Shown: positions 1-8,511 of the stretch, piece after piece | Position numbering within the stretch: position 1 is the first letter of the stretch | How the letters are laid out: every line of letters starts with the position of its first letter | Assembly: GCA_014904985.1 (NCBI GenBank) | Contig: MU129099.1 | Location: 91,024 to 111,334, forward strand | DNA length: 20,311 bases | DNA from: Hydnum rufescens UP504 | Taxonomy: Eukaryota; Basidiomycota; Agaricomycetes; Cantharellales; Hydnaceae | Direction of reading: 5' to 3' | Translations under genes and position numbers: made by a program | Notes under the pieces: generated by a model | Databases searched by the model: none | Told to the model about the DNA's origin: nothing | What the model saw: the letters and a program-made list of their open reading frames with translations, nothing else

Positions 1-2
1 AT

Positions 3-224
3 GATAGCTCAGGTAGCCTGTATTGTAGAACTTGCCATGAATGTCAAGAAGATCCTCAAGTCACCCAAAAATAACCTTAAGCCCACTTATGTCCACAATT
101 CTCAGAAAGTTCAATATGGAAACAGTCCACATGCCCCTATCCCATGGATTCAAGTATATAGTAGACCTCAGAGATGATTTGTCAGACTGGCTTGAAGCCA
201 GAATGCTCCAGAAAGCTACCTCAA
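3..224 (+). pseudogene. Ty3/gypsy integrase fragment (element D)
   Basis: The first bases, read from position 3, give a CRTCHECQ segment resembling the Cys pair of the HHCC zinc-binding domain of retroviral-type integrases. After stops and a frame change, the frame containing positions 98-224 reads FNMETVHMP, then GFKYIV and RDDLSDWLEAR. In Ty3/gypsy integrases of fungi this is the start of the catalytic core, where the first catalytic Asp normally stands in a motif like IDTMHMP; here the matching residue is Glu. The fragment ends abruptly at 224/225, where sequence identical in layout to the LTR end of element A begins. It is a broken piece whose upstream part lies outside the window. The domain identification is by pattern only. 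The clade differs from elements A and C. Confidence 0.6.
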
Positions 225-296
225 CCTTAAGGGCATTTCCTTGTATTCAATCCGATTACGTCATCATATCTTTCACCTCAAGTACAACCCTTAACA
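225..296 (+). repeat. Truncated 5' LTR of element A (last 72 bp)
   Basis: These 72 bases align without gaps to 9371-9442, the end of the complete 3' LTR, with 66 identities by my count. All six differences are transitions, and five of them fall at four CpG-derived dinucleotides. The fragment ends in TTAACA, the normal LTR terminus. The first roughly 385 bp of the LTR are missing, and integrase of another element abuts directly. Confidence 0.85.
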
Positions 297-297
297 G

Positions 298-308
298 TAT
301 TCTCGATC
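298..308 (+). promoter_or_regulatory. Self-priming primer-binding site of element A
   Basis: One base after the LTR end stands TATTCTCGATC. Its reverse complement, GATCGAGAATA, matches GATCAAGAATA at 9198-9208 in the 3' LTR at 10 of 11 positions, and the mismatch is a CpG-to-CpA change. The LTR site lies 37 bp downstream of a TATAAG box, where the transcript should start. Tf1 and related chromoviruses prime reverse transcription with the 5' end of their own mRNA paired to exactly such a site. No TGG-initial tRNA-type site follows this LTR. Confidence 0.65.
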
Positions 309-394
309 TAAATAACCGACTTCCTTGAAATACTCAATATGCCCTCCACTCTGACGAAACCCACACCCACAACCAGTTCACAACGACTATCGTG

Positions 395-1999
395 ATGACA
401 CAGCCACTGTCGAATCCACTTCTGCCCTCTCCTCTCCAATTGTCCTCGAGGTCGCCAATCACCCCTCAGACAACGTATCCCACAATACAAACACCACCCA
501 ACTCGACGCAAGGGCCACACATGGGAAACCCTCCCAGTGCCACATCAACTTCGAGCACCGAGACAATGCTCCTGTGCATGCTGCAACAAATGCAGGCAGA
601 CCTAGCACGCAGCATGCAGATACAAGCAGAAATGGCATGCACCAACGCCCAGATGAACACTCGCCTCGAAGAACTCGTGAACGAAAACTGAGAACTGCGC
701 AATGAAGTCATGCACCACAATTCGCGGTTGCCCACCCTTGATGCAAACACGCAACCAAGACAAGTAATCTCGCCTGCAGCGCACAACTCACAATCCGCAC
801 CTCGCACCCTCACTCGAAGCCCCCACTTCAAGCCCCAAACCTACCCTGAGGAAAACAATGAGTTTTCACCTCAAAACCTCGATGACACACTGTGAGGCAA
901 TTCAGTCACGTACGCACCACCTAGCAACATCGCGCAACCAACTCTGCGACGTGTGATGTTCGAGGATGTGCACTCCACCCCCCTGCGCCTGGGCTCTGCG
1001 TTCAGGGCCCCAACTCCAGGCATGGACCATCGAGGAACCAAACTTGAACACCTCCCCACCACTCCACGATACTGCGAAACAGCAACATTGCCCAACCCTC
1101 CACACCATACAGGACACGCACTTCGCGAACCCAAAATCAAAGAGCCGGAGATGTTCTCGGGGCATGACCCCTCTAAACTATACAGATTCCTTGCACACTG
1201 CAAAATGGCATTCTGATCACAACTGTCGTGATTCATGCTAGAGAGCATGCGCATCATCTGGGCCGGATCGTATCTCACAGATACAGCAAGGCAATGGTTC
1301 CAACGCCTCATCATGGAGATGGAGGAATCCCCCACACTTTCCAGCTGGATGCTCTTTGAGGAAGAGCTCCACACATACTTTGGAGACCCAGACGAGGTTG
1401 CGACTCAAGAGCGAAAACTACGCGTGCTCAAGATGAATGACAACCACCACGTCCTCCGCTACATCAACCAGTTCAAGGAAGTAGCAAGCCTCACCAGGTG
1501 GAACAATGATGCACTCCGCTCGCAGTTCTACCAAGGCTTACTGAACCGTCTACAAGATGACATCTCACGAGACGGCAAGCCCGCGAAACTCCAAGGCATG
1601 TACCAAGCCGCGCTAAGATTTGATGGCTGGTATTGGGAACACCAAGAGGAACTCAAAGCCATGAGGACCTCAGATCGTGGGACACAACCCCACACCACAA
1701 ACCCCTCATCATTGACATCCCCTTCATCCTCAATGAACCCCCCGTGCAACCCGAAAGTTCCCAAGTCTAACGGTGCACTCACCAAAGAGGAAAAGGAATG
1801 ACGAAGACATGAAAAGCTCTGCGCATACTGTGGGAATAGTGACCATGCAGTAGATAGTTGCCCCAGTCATCGCAATGTACCATGAACCGTGATGACACCT
1901 GCCGCAACATCCACCAGTACCAGCAGCACAACCATGACAGCAATGTCGTGCACCCCAGTAGCTCGCACTATGTTCACCTTCTCAGGAGGCCCCAGCACA
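395..1999 (+). pseudogene. gag: Gag of element A with CCHC zinc knuckle
   Basis: Gag forms the retrotransposon particle and packages its RNA. One frame can be followed from the ATG at 395 through TGA codons at 689, 893, 1214, 1229, 1799 and 1880 without any indel. The N-terminal part is rich in Pro, Thr and Ser and has a short coiled-coil-like stretch near 560-700. A helical Gag core follows (about 1140-1650, including AGSYLTDTARQWFQRL and WMLFEEEL). A perfect CX2CX4HX4C knuckle (Cys 1820, Cys 1829, His 1844, Cys 1859) binds nucleic acid in this family. The frame continues into protease without a stop other than TGA, suggesting an original single Gag-Pol frame as in Tf1. The 98-base leader 297-394 carries only the primer-binding site. 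Confidence 0.8.
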
Positions 2000-2730
2000 A
2001 CAGAGGAACCTCGCATCACTGAGATCTCATCATCATCCCCTGATGGAACCGCTCACCTAAGAGCTACCATCTCTTCCCTCTCCCCATCGTCATTTATCAC
2101 GATGGTCTCAATCCCCCTCCTCTCGGACAGCCCCATCTTGGCACTCGTCGATTGCAGCACCTCCGAAAACTTCATTGACGTGTTGTGAGTACAGAACTCA
2201 CGCACCGCGCCACACCATTGTGTTTGGCAACACCACACCCCTTGCGATTATTCGATGGATTGATCGCGAACAACCTCGAGTGTATAGTTACACTCCCAGT
2301 CACTTTCGTGAACTCGTTGCAACAAAAAATCGAGTTCGTTGAATCACAACTCCACTCCTCAACTCCCATCATACTGGGACTCCCCTGGTTGTGACAAGTC
2401 AATCCACAAATCTTGTGGGCCAAAATGCGGATCGAGCACATGGTGCACCACTCGAAACTTGTAATGATGCCATTAAGCATTGACGTCATCGCAATGACTG
2501 CCTTGACCCCGGAACCGACAACCATGAGCCCTCCAGCTCACAGCATCACAATTGAAGTCTACAAAGCCGAAGACTTCATTCAAGCAGCCAGTGACGATGG
2601 TGCAACACTCTACGCATGCATCATCACCAATCCAACCCACGCACGAACAGCATCAGTGGTTCATGACACTCCCCCCACCTCTGCGTTACCCAAATCAATC
2701 CCCATTGAGGAACGCCAAGACCTCACACAA
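2000..2730 (+). pseudogene. Retropepsin-like protease and linker, element A
   Basis: The aspartic protease that would cut the Gag-Pol precursor. The active-site region reads LVDCSTSENFID, with Asp at 2150-2152. The family has D-S/T/C-G; here the Gly codon is AGC after TGC, consistent with CpG decay of TGC-GGC, so the enzyme would be dead. A one-base-scale frameshift near 2183 moves the rest into another frame, which ends in IILGLPWL (stop 2392-2394), the usual C-terminal motif of these proteases. A poorly conserved linker runs to a TGA at 2731. The shift lies inside the protease fold, so it is a mutation and not programmed frameshifting. Confidence 0.75.
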
Positions 2731-2733
2731 TGA

Positions 2734-4125
2734 CTCCCCCTGGAATACCACAAATTCCACGACGTCTTCACCGGTACAGCGGCCAGCTATCTACTGCCAC
2801 ATCGCAAGTACGACCTTCGATTCGATATCGAAGAAGGACGTGAAGTACCGTGAGGCCCCATATACCCAATGTCGGAAAGCGAACTCACAGCACTACACAA
2901 GTTCATTGATGAATTCCTTGCAAAAGGATTCATACACCCTTCAACCTCCCCCACAGGCACGCCAATCCTCTTCATGAAAAAGAAAGGTGGCGGGCTTCGC
3001 CTTTGCATTGATTATTGAGCACTCAATCACATCACGAAAAAGAGTCACTACCCCATCCCCCTCATCAATGACCTCCTTGATCGCCTTCGCAGCGCCACGA
3101 TCTATATGAAAATTGAGCTTCGCGATGGCTACTACAACATCAGAGTTGCCGAAGGACATGAGTGGCTCACATCATTTCATACATGGTACGGTGCCTATGA
3201 GTGGCTCATAATGCCAATGGGAGCAGCCAACTCCCCAGCGCAGTTCCAGTATTTCATGAACGACTCATTCCAGGATATGGTGGATCTGTTCGTCATCGTA
3301 TATCTCGATGACATCCTCATTTTCTCCAATTCACGAGAAGAACACCACGAACACATTCGCTGTGTACTACAACGACTCTGCAAAAGAAACCTTCGCACCA
3401 AGATCTCGAAGTGCACCTTCCACACAGACACTATCAAGTACCTCAGCTTCATCATCACCCCCTCTGGCGTCCAGATGGACCCTACGAAATTTGACGTGAT
3501 CCTAAGTTGGCCTGCGCCCACCTTGGTAAAAGAAGTCCAGTCATTCTTAGGCTTCGCAAACTTCTACTGCCACTTCATCATGACCTACTCAGACCTCACA
3601 CACCCCTTAATCTGTCTCACGAAAAAAGACAAAACCTTCGCATGGAATGACGAGACCCAATGAGCTTTCGAAAGCATCAAAAACGCCTTCATATCAGCCC
3701 CCATCCTCTGCCACTTCGACCCCAAATTACGCATCATTGTAGAAACTGATGCGTCTGACTACGCCATCACCGCGATCTTGTCACAAATCGATGAGAACAA
3801 TAAAGTTCAACCCGTCATGTTCCACTCGCGATCAATGCAACGTGCAGAACTAAACTACAACATCCACAACAAGGAACTCCTCGCGATCTTCGACGCCTTT
3901 GGCGCCTGGCGAGCATATCTCAAAGGAGCTGCGCACACGGTTTCCATCATCATGGATCACAAAAACTTGGAGTACTTCACCTCCATGAAACTCCTCACTC
4001 ATCGACAGGCGTGATGGTCAGAATACCTCTCCTCCTTCGACTACATCATCATCTATCGACCAGGACAACTGGGAGGAAAACCAGATGCCCTCACAAGACA
4101 CCCTGACGTTTATCCACCTGAATGA
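2734..4125 (+). pseudogene. pol: Reverse transcriptase and RNase H, element A
   Basis: This part copies the element RNA into DNA and removes the RNA strand. Landmarks are [33 protein letters not shown], then KIELRDGYYNIRV (motif A), MPMGAANSPAQFQ and FVIVYLDDIL, with YLDD at 3301-3312. WPAPTLVKEVQSFLGF opens the connection. RNase H has VETDASDYAI (Asp at 3748), a HNKELLAI segment and MDHKNLEYF. Motif A has Glu (3115-3117) where the family has catalytic Asp, a transversion not explained by CpG decay. TGA codons interrupt at 2851, 3016, 3661, 4012 and 4123, mostly at positions that are Arg in relatives (for example DYR-ALN and QAR-WSE). There is no indel in this stretch. Confidence 0.85.
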
Positions 4126-5761
4126 AATGAGGTATATGCAACTGCAAACCTGCAAAACCTTCAAATGATCATTTGTGATGCCAAACCTCTCGACTCGGAC
4201 ACAGCTCTTAGCGCATACTTAAGAGCAACCCTCGACGACCACCCCCTCAACTCCGAAACGACTCTCGCACTGATTCGCAAAGGCACTCGCAATGACACCC
4301 TCGCAACACAAGTGCGTGAATGCATCGAGACCAACAAAGATGACTCATCAGCCCCCCCCACCTTCTTCTCACTCACAGAGGACGCGACATTGCTACTACA
4401 CAAAGGACGCGTCTACATCCCCAACTATCACGATCTCCGCCTCGACATTCTTTGCACTTCGCATGACCACCTCGTCGTGGGCCACCCAGGCATTCACAAA
4501 ACCATCCATCTTATTATGCGAAAATACTATTGGCCAGGACTAACAAAAACGGTCAAGGCATATGTATGATCTTGCATCATATGTGCTCACATGAAATCCT
4601 CACACCATGCCACATATGGCCCCCTCAAATTCCTTTCCATTGCTGATCGACCCTGGAACTCGATCGCGATGGACTTCATCACCAGACTCCCACCCTCCTC
4701 CACATTCAACTCCATCCTCGTTATTGTTGACTGATTCACGAAGATGGGTCTCTTCATCCCCACAGTCACGACACTCCCCACAGAAGGACTTGCCGACCTA
4801 GTCATCAATTGGGTCATATCCAAACACAGTACACCCGCCGATATTGTCTCAGATCGAGGCTCACTTTTCATTTCCAACTTCTGGAAATCGCTCGCAAAGA
4901 GACTCAGCATCAAACTCAACCTCTCGACTGTGTATCACCCTGAGACTGATGGCCAAACCGAGCATCTGAACCAAATCCTCGAAGCAGTACTTGCGAATTT
5001 ACGTCAACTACCTGCAAGACAACTGGGTGCTACTTCTCCCCCTCGCAGCATTTCGCATACAACAATGCCGAGCACTCTGCAACGAATGTGACACCCTTCT
5101 TCATGAACAAATGCTTTCACCCCAACCTCGAGATCAATATTGAAGCAGTGCCTTCGACCTAAGGCCAACCAAGCTGTGCTCGACCTTCGCGACATACACA
5201 ATTACGTTCACAATCAACTCGTGATCACATGACAACAAAATGAACAGCAAGTAGCTGGATCGTGACCCCCTTTCCCCACTCTCAACATCAGTGATCAAGG
5301 GTGGCTCGACATGTGCAATATCAAACATGAAGTGACCATCAAAGAAACTTGACCACAAGAAACTCGGTCCCTTCCCAGTCACCAAGAAAGTTTCAACACA
5401 TGCATATTGCCTTGGCCTCCCTCGCGCCATTAATCAAATCCACAACGTCTTCCATGTGCAACTACTTGAGCCTGTTCACCCCGATCCCTTCCCCAATTGC
5501 ACCCAGCCACCTCCCCCACCTGTTGAAATCGATGGTGAACTCGAATATGAAATTGCAGAAATCGTCAACAGCAAGATCGATGGTCGCCATCGTGGTAACG
5601 GCTTAATCTATTGCATGTGATGGTCCAGCTACAAGCACACCAATGATGAGTTTAGCTGGCTCCCAGCAGCAGAACTCGCCAATGCTCACAAAGCAGTAAT
5701 GGACTTCCATTGCGCACACCCTGAAAAACCAGGACAAGAAGTACTCAACCTGGCAGTATAA
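4126..5761 (+). pseudogene. pol: Integrase with C-terminal chromodomain, element A
   Basis: Integrase inserts the cDNA, and the chromodomain of chromoviruses tethers it to modified histones. An HHCC zinc domain lies at about 4460-4600 (HLVVGHPG, then CIICAHMK). The DDE core keeps Asp 4672 (MDFITRLP), Asp 4852 (SDRGSLF) and Glu 4960 (GQTEHLNQ). Stops are TGA at 4567, 4732, 5230, 5263, 5350 and 5618. Four frame changes cluster near 4990, 5054, 5154 and 5353, while the 2.8 kb before them have none. The C-terminus restores one frame with HNVFHVQLLEP, then GELEYEIAEIVNSK and FSWLPAAELANAHKAV, a recognisable chromodomain (about 5522-5710). Pol ends at TAA 5759-5761. Confidence 0.8.
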
Positions 5762-5789
5762 ATCGCGACAATCGCAACACCGCGCTTTT

Positions 5790-6020
5790 GTGACCATTCC
5801 TCTCTACACATTCCTCTCTCTCTGTTCCTCCCACCACATTTCTCTCTCTCTTCCTCCCACCACATTTCTCTCTCTCTCTCCCTCCCACCACACCTCACTC
5901 TCCTCACACATCTCTCTCACCTTCGGCGTTTTTTCTCCTTTTCCTTCTTTTCCTTCTTTTCCTTCTTCTCCTTCTTTCCTTCTTTCCTTTTTCCTTCTTT
6001 TCCCTTTTTTCCTTCTGAAG
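5790..6020. repeat. Polypyrimidine low-complexity tract
   Basis: The plus strand is almost purely C and T. It contains three to four imperfect copies of a roughly 28-bp unit (TCCTCCCACCACATTTCTCT and variants) at 5805-5905, followed by TTCC/TTTTC runs to about 6020. It lies just 3' of the antisense gene and just after the Pol stop. The rest of 5762-6077 shows no coding sequence I can support. Confidence 0.8.
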
Positions 6021-6068
6021 CCCCAAAATTCAGTTTACTCTCAGACATCAGAAAATAAAAACAAAAAT

Positions 6069-6074
6069 TTTATT
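6069..6074 (-). terminator. AATAAA signal after the antisense gene
   Basis: On the minus strand AATAAA follows the TAG stop (6080-6078) after three bases, in an A/T-rich context. It is a plausible polyadenylation signal for the antisense gene, although fungal signals are loose and such close spacing to the stop is unusual. Confidence 0.4.
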
Positions 6075-6077
6075 GTT

Positions 6078-6835
6078 CTACTCGCCATCCCTCAAATCGT
6101 GCTGCTCCCTAGCGATCTCCCGCCCCGCCTTGACATAAGCCGCGACATCCCCCCATCGCTGTCACACACCATGCGTGACACTTGCCTGCGACTTCATGAC
6201 AGCCAACCCCCACTCCAACTCCTGCACCCTCACCTCCTCCATCTCCATGGCCACAGATGCCTCCACAGCGGCCCATCGCGCGAGGACTGTGCATTGCACC
6301 AACTCAGGCATCAGGTCGTCAGCCCACGTCTCCTCCGTGGGCTTCAAGAGACTCTCGACCTGCAGAAGCAAGTTGCCTGCAGAGAGCTCAGGCGCAGCCC
6401 CAGGCGCCCCCCCAGGCACCTCCTCCTCAACCCCCTCCACAGGAGAAGGCAAACCCTTCGACTCAGGTGACGCAATGTGTCATCGCCTGGAAGCCCACAA
6501 AGACTCCTCGCTGCCCTCAGCAACCTGCTTCAGGTGCTGATGACCCACCAGCACCAGGGAACACTTCTTGTTCCACTTCGCGCACACCTGGCAGCGAAAC
6601 CAAGGACCGGACATGCACAGAGGTTCCTCCCCCTTCTTACCACCGGCCACCCATCAAGCGTGCACAGACAAGCACCAATCACACTAAAAAACACCAAGTC
6701 AGCGACATTGTGACTTCAAAAAATCATACTCACCATCGACGATCCCTCATCCTTGCCCAAAGGTGCATCTTTCAATGCACCCCTCAGCACCTCCGCCACG
6801 GCTGCACACCGAGCAGCATCCTCGGCCTCGCACTG
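6078..6835 (-). pseudogene. Antisense Zn2Cys6-like protein gene, 3' part
   Basis: Two exons can be read on the minus strand. Exon 6835-6734 (34 codons, Ala/Glu-rich helix, ending GKDEGSSM) follows an acceptor TTCCACAG with a CTGAT branch candidate. A 50-bp intron (6733-6684) has GTGAGT, CTGAC and TTTTTTAG. Exon 6683-6078 encodes 201 residues. It starts with a cysteine cluster CDWC, PLC, RCQVC and NKKC, spaced CX2CX18CX7CX2CX6C. The second half equals that of fungal Zn(II)2Cys6 DNA-binding domains, while the first half has a long insertion. An acidic helical region follows (EETWADDLMPELVQ; MEMEEVRVQELEWG). Three TGA codons (6656, 6482, 6164) are the only internal stops and all fit CGA decay. 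The stop TAG is at 6080-6078. The phase is kept across the intron. Function is unknown; a DNA- or nucleic-acid-binding role is inference from the Cys pattern only. Confidence 0.55.
6684..6733 (-). other. 50-bp spliceosomal intron in the antisense gene
   Basis: Minus strand: donor GTGAGT, branch point CTGAC ten bases before a TTTTTTAG acceptor. The flanking codons join in phase 0 and the protein frame stays open on both sides apart from TGA. Size and signals are typical of Agaricomycete introns. Confidence 0.6.
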
Positions 6836-6961
6836 CTGTGGAAGATAAAAACATCCAGTATCAGAAAATGCGAAATTACACAACTTCCAGCCATTGGACG
6901 ATCACATGACCGATTATGAGATTAATTACGGCTATGTGCAGAAACCAAATTCATTTTATAA

Positions 6962-7440
6962 CTCCGTCAGTTTTGATCGGAGAGGTATGCCCATATAACG
7001 CTTAGAAAGCTACAATTCACACCTTTCGAACGGTACCAAACACAAGTTGAACAGACCAAAACTGCACTCTCCAGGCCAATTTTATTATTAAAATCCAGGA
7101 TTTCCAGTAAAAAAATGAATACCTCCGTCAGTTCGCATTCAATCCTCTCAGAACAACCGCGCCTAGAAAGATATAAAAAATCCGCATCCAACAGTACTGA
7201 GCACATGAAGAACAGATTAAAACTGAACTCTACAGAACGATATTACTATCAGAATCAACACCCATCAGTAAAAAACGAATTTCTCCATCAGTTTACACCG
7301 GATCTGCTCGGAACCACTGCGCCCAGAAAGCTGTTAAAAATCTGCATCGAATGATACCAAGCACGCCTATTACAGATACAAACTGCTGTCTCTGCATCGA
7401 ATCCCACACCATGCACTTGTTCCTTTTATTAACCAGTAAC
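6962..7440 (+). repeat. 160-bp tandem repeats in the U3 of R1 copy 1
   Basis: CTCCGTCAGTT recurs at 6962 and 7123, and CTCCATCAGTT at 7283. Each is followed at similar distances by CTAGAAAG or CCAGAAAG, a TAAAAA run, GCATC, a GGTACCAAACAC-like box, AAAACTG with ACTCT, and a CAGTAAAAAA box before the next unit. The period is 160-161 bp. Copy 2 shows the same unit starts at 18735 and 18895. Confidence 0.7.
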
Positions 7441-7543
7441 AAAAACACCTTAACCACTGGACTATGCTCAGATTAATCTCCAGAACCCAGAGATGTCCTT
7501 TAATTTCGCTTCCCATGAGCCCCAAAACACATCACAAGATCAG

Positions 7544-7807
7544 TGACATCATGCTCCAACCACTCCACAAGCTCAGCAAATTAGTGACATCATTCCCTTT
7601 ATGAATCCTTTTGTTCTCTTTATGAATGACATCACTATGACATCACACTCTATGGATGACTCAGCTATGACTGCATTATGACATCATTTCTTTATTACTC
7701 TTTTGTTCTACTCCACTATGACTCCCCATGACATCACTATGATCTCATAGCTTTATTACTCTTTTGTTCTTGCTCCATGCACAGCCACCTTCAGATAGGT
7801 ATATAAG
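7544..7807 (+). promoter_or_regulatory. bZIP-type site cluster and TATA box, R1 copy 1
   Basis: Six TGACATCA octamers (7544, 7585, 7627, 7638, 7679, 7729) and one TGACTCA (7657) precede TATATAAG at 7800-7807. TGACTCA is the AP-1/Gcn4 site. TGACATCA differs from the CRE octamer TGACGTCA by one CpG-to-CpA step. A C-rich stretch and the likely start site follow at about 7828-7850. The regulatory role is inference. Confidence 0.5.
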
Positions 7808-8038
7808 CTAGCAGATTTTCTTGTTCCCCCCCATCTCCTCACTCTGGAAATCAACCACTGTCAACTACTGTCTACCATTCTGCTTAATATCTAAAGAACT
7901 GTCTATCTAAAGCCATCTGGAGCTAAGTCATCTTCAAGGTTGTTGAGACCAAGCTACTGGAAGCCATCTACGCGAAATACTGAAGCCAAGGATAGTTGCA
8001 GAACCTAAGGTTAGAGTTGCTGGACATCCAAGGAAAAG

Positions 8039-8117
8039 GTAAGCATAACGAAATACGAGTCAGGAAAGAAGATTGAAGCATACTAACCAAACTAACCAAG
8101 CACTGACCATTCTATAG
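8039..8117 (+). other. Putative leader intron in R1 copy 1
   Basis: Donor GTAAGC at 8039, consensus branch point TACTAAC at 8081, a CTGAC at 8103 and acceptor TCTATAG ending at 8117, giving a 79-bp intron in the transcribed leader of the LTR. The corresponding place in copy 2 keeps a consensus donor (GTGAGT) despite surrounding divergence. Confidence 0.45.
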
Positions 8118-8201
8118 CCCACAGATATCTGCATTTTGACTAGGAGGATGTAAACAAGGACACACAAATATCAGTAAATGAACAAATGCAACACGAACAC
8201 G

Positions 8202-8320
8202 TATAAGCCTTTCCACAAGCATCCCAGACATATAAGCCTTCCTATAGCATCCTCCACATATAAGCCTTTCTATAAGCATTCCATACGATGTATAAGCCTT
8301 CCTATAAGCATCTACGATAT
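8202..8320 (+). repeat. 28-32 bp minisatellite in R1 copy 1
   Basis: TATAAGCC starts at 8202, 8231, 8259 and 8291, each followed by TTYC and an AAGCATC- or AGCATC-like tail. Copy 2 of the LTR has only one unit (19817), so the number of units differs between copies. Confidence 0.75.
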
Positions 8321-8420
8321 ATCATTGACTATTGCTAGTCCATATCACATTCCATTCTCCAATAAACACATACATATCTTGCAGAGAGTGATCAACCATC
8401 GAAGTGAACCAACCCATTTG

Positions 8421-8426
8421 AATAAA
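8421..8426 (+). terminator. AATAAA signal of R1 copy 1
   Basis: AATAAA at 8421, with a second at 8361, lies 54 bp before the LTR terminus TTTGACA. The same position in copy 2 is AATAAA at 19949. It supports plus orientation of the LTR, marking the end of R. Confidence 0.45.
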
Positions 8427-8484
8427 CAGAAACACAGTCTCCTATCTACACACTGGCTGAACCAGATTTTGATTTGACAGTCAT

Positions 8485-8498
8485 TGGAGCTCCCAACC
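8485..8498 (+). promoter_or_regulatory. tRNA-type primer-binding site next to R1 copy 1
   Basis: Five bases after TTTGACA stands TGGAGCTCCCAACC. It begins with TGG, as expected for pairing to the CCA end of a tRNA. The same sequence with one change follows copy 2 (20015). I did not identify the tRNA. Read on the minus strand, the same stretch is purine-rich and could be mistaken for a polypurine tract. Confidence 0.35.
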
Positions 8499-8511
8499 CT
8501 TCTTCTATACC

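Larger units (their letters stand above)
6920..8511 (+). mobile_element. LTR of family R1, copy 1 (nested)
   Basis: This stretch is homologous, with many point differences, to 18637-20041 near the window end. It reads as an LTR in plus orientation. U3 has 160-bp tandem repeats and a bZIP-site cluster. A TATATAAG box lies at 7800, then a C-rich start region, a leader intron (8039-8117), a minisatellite, AATAAA at 8361 and 8421, and a terminus TTTGACA at 8479. A TGG-initial primer-site-like sequence follows and the homology ends at 8511. The left border is uncertain (6907-6960), and I found no clear target-site duplication. It sits in the middle of the antisense gene of element A, so it is probably a solo LTR or truncated insertion. 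No internal gag or pol of this family is attached. Confidence 0.65.

Noticed and set aside
2180..2190. Programmed frameshift between Gag-protease and RT
   Set aside because: The frame change lies inside the protease fold, downstream of its active site and before its LGLPWL end, so a functional element could not use it.
5790..6470. 226-codon plus-strand frame over the polypyrimidine tract
   Set aside because: Low-complexity Ser/Phe/Pro translation in its first half; its second half is the reverse of the antisense gene, which has introns and a Cys cluster supporting the other strand.
6640..6720. Plus-strand protein 6257-6919
   Set aside because: Pro/Gln-rich reverse-strand shadow of the antisense exons; crosses the 50-bp intron and the intron upstream without any domain.
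8178..8477. 99-codon plus-strand frame in R1 copy 1
   Set aside because: Consists of the TATAAGCC minisatellite read as protein; not open in copy 2.
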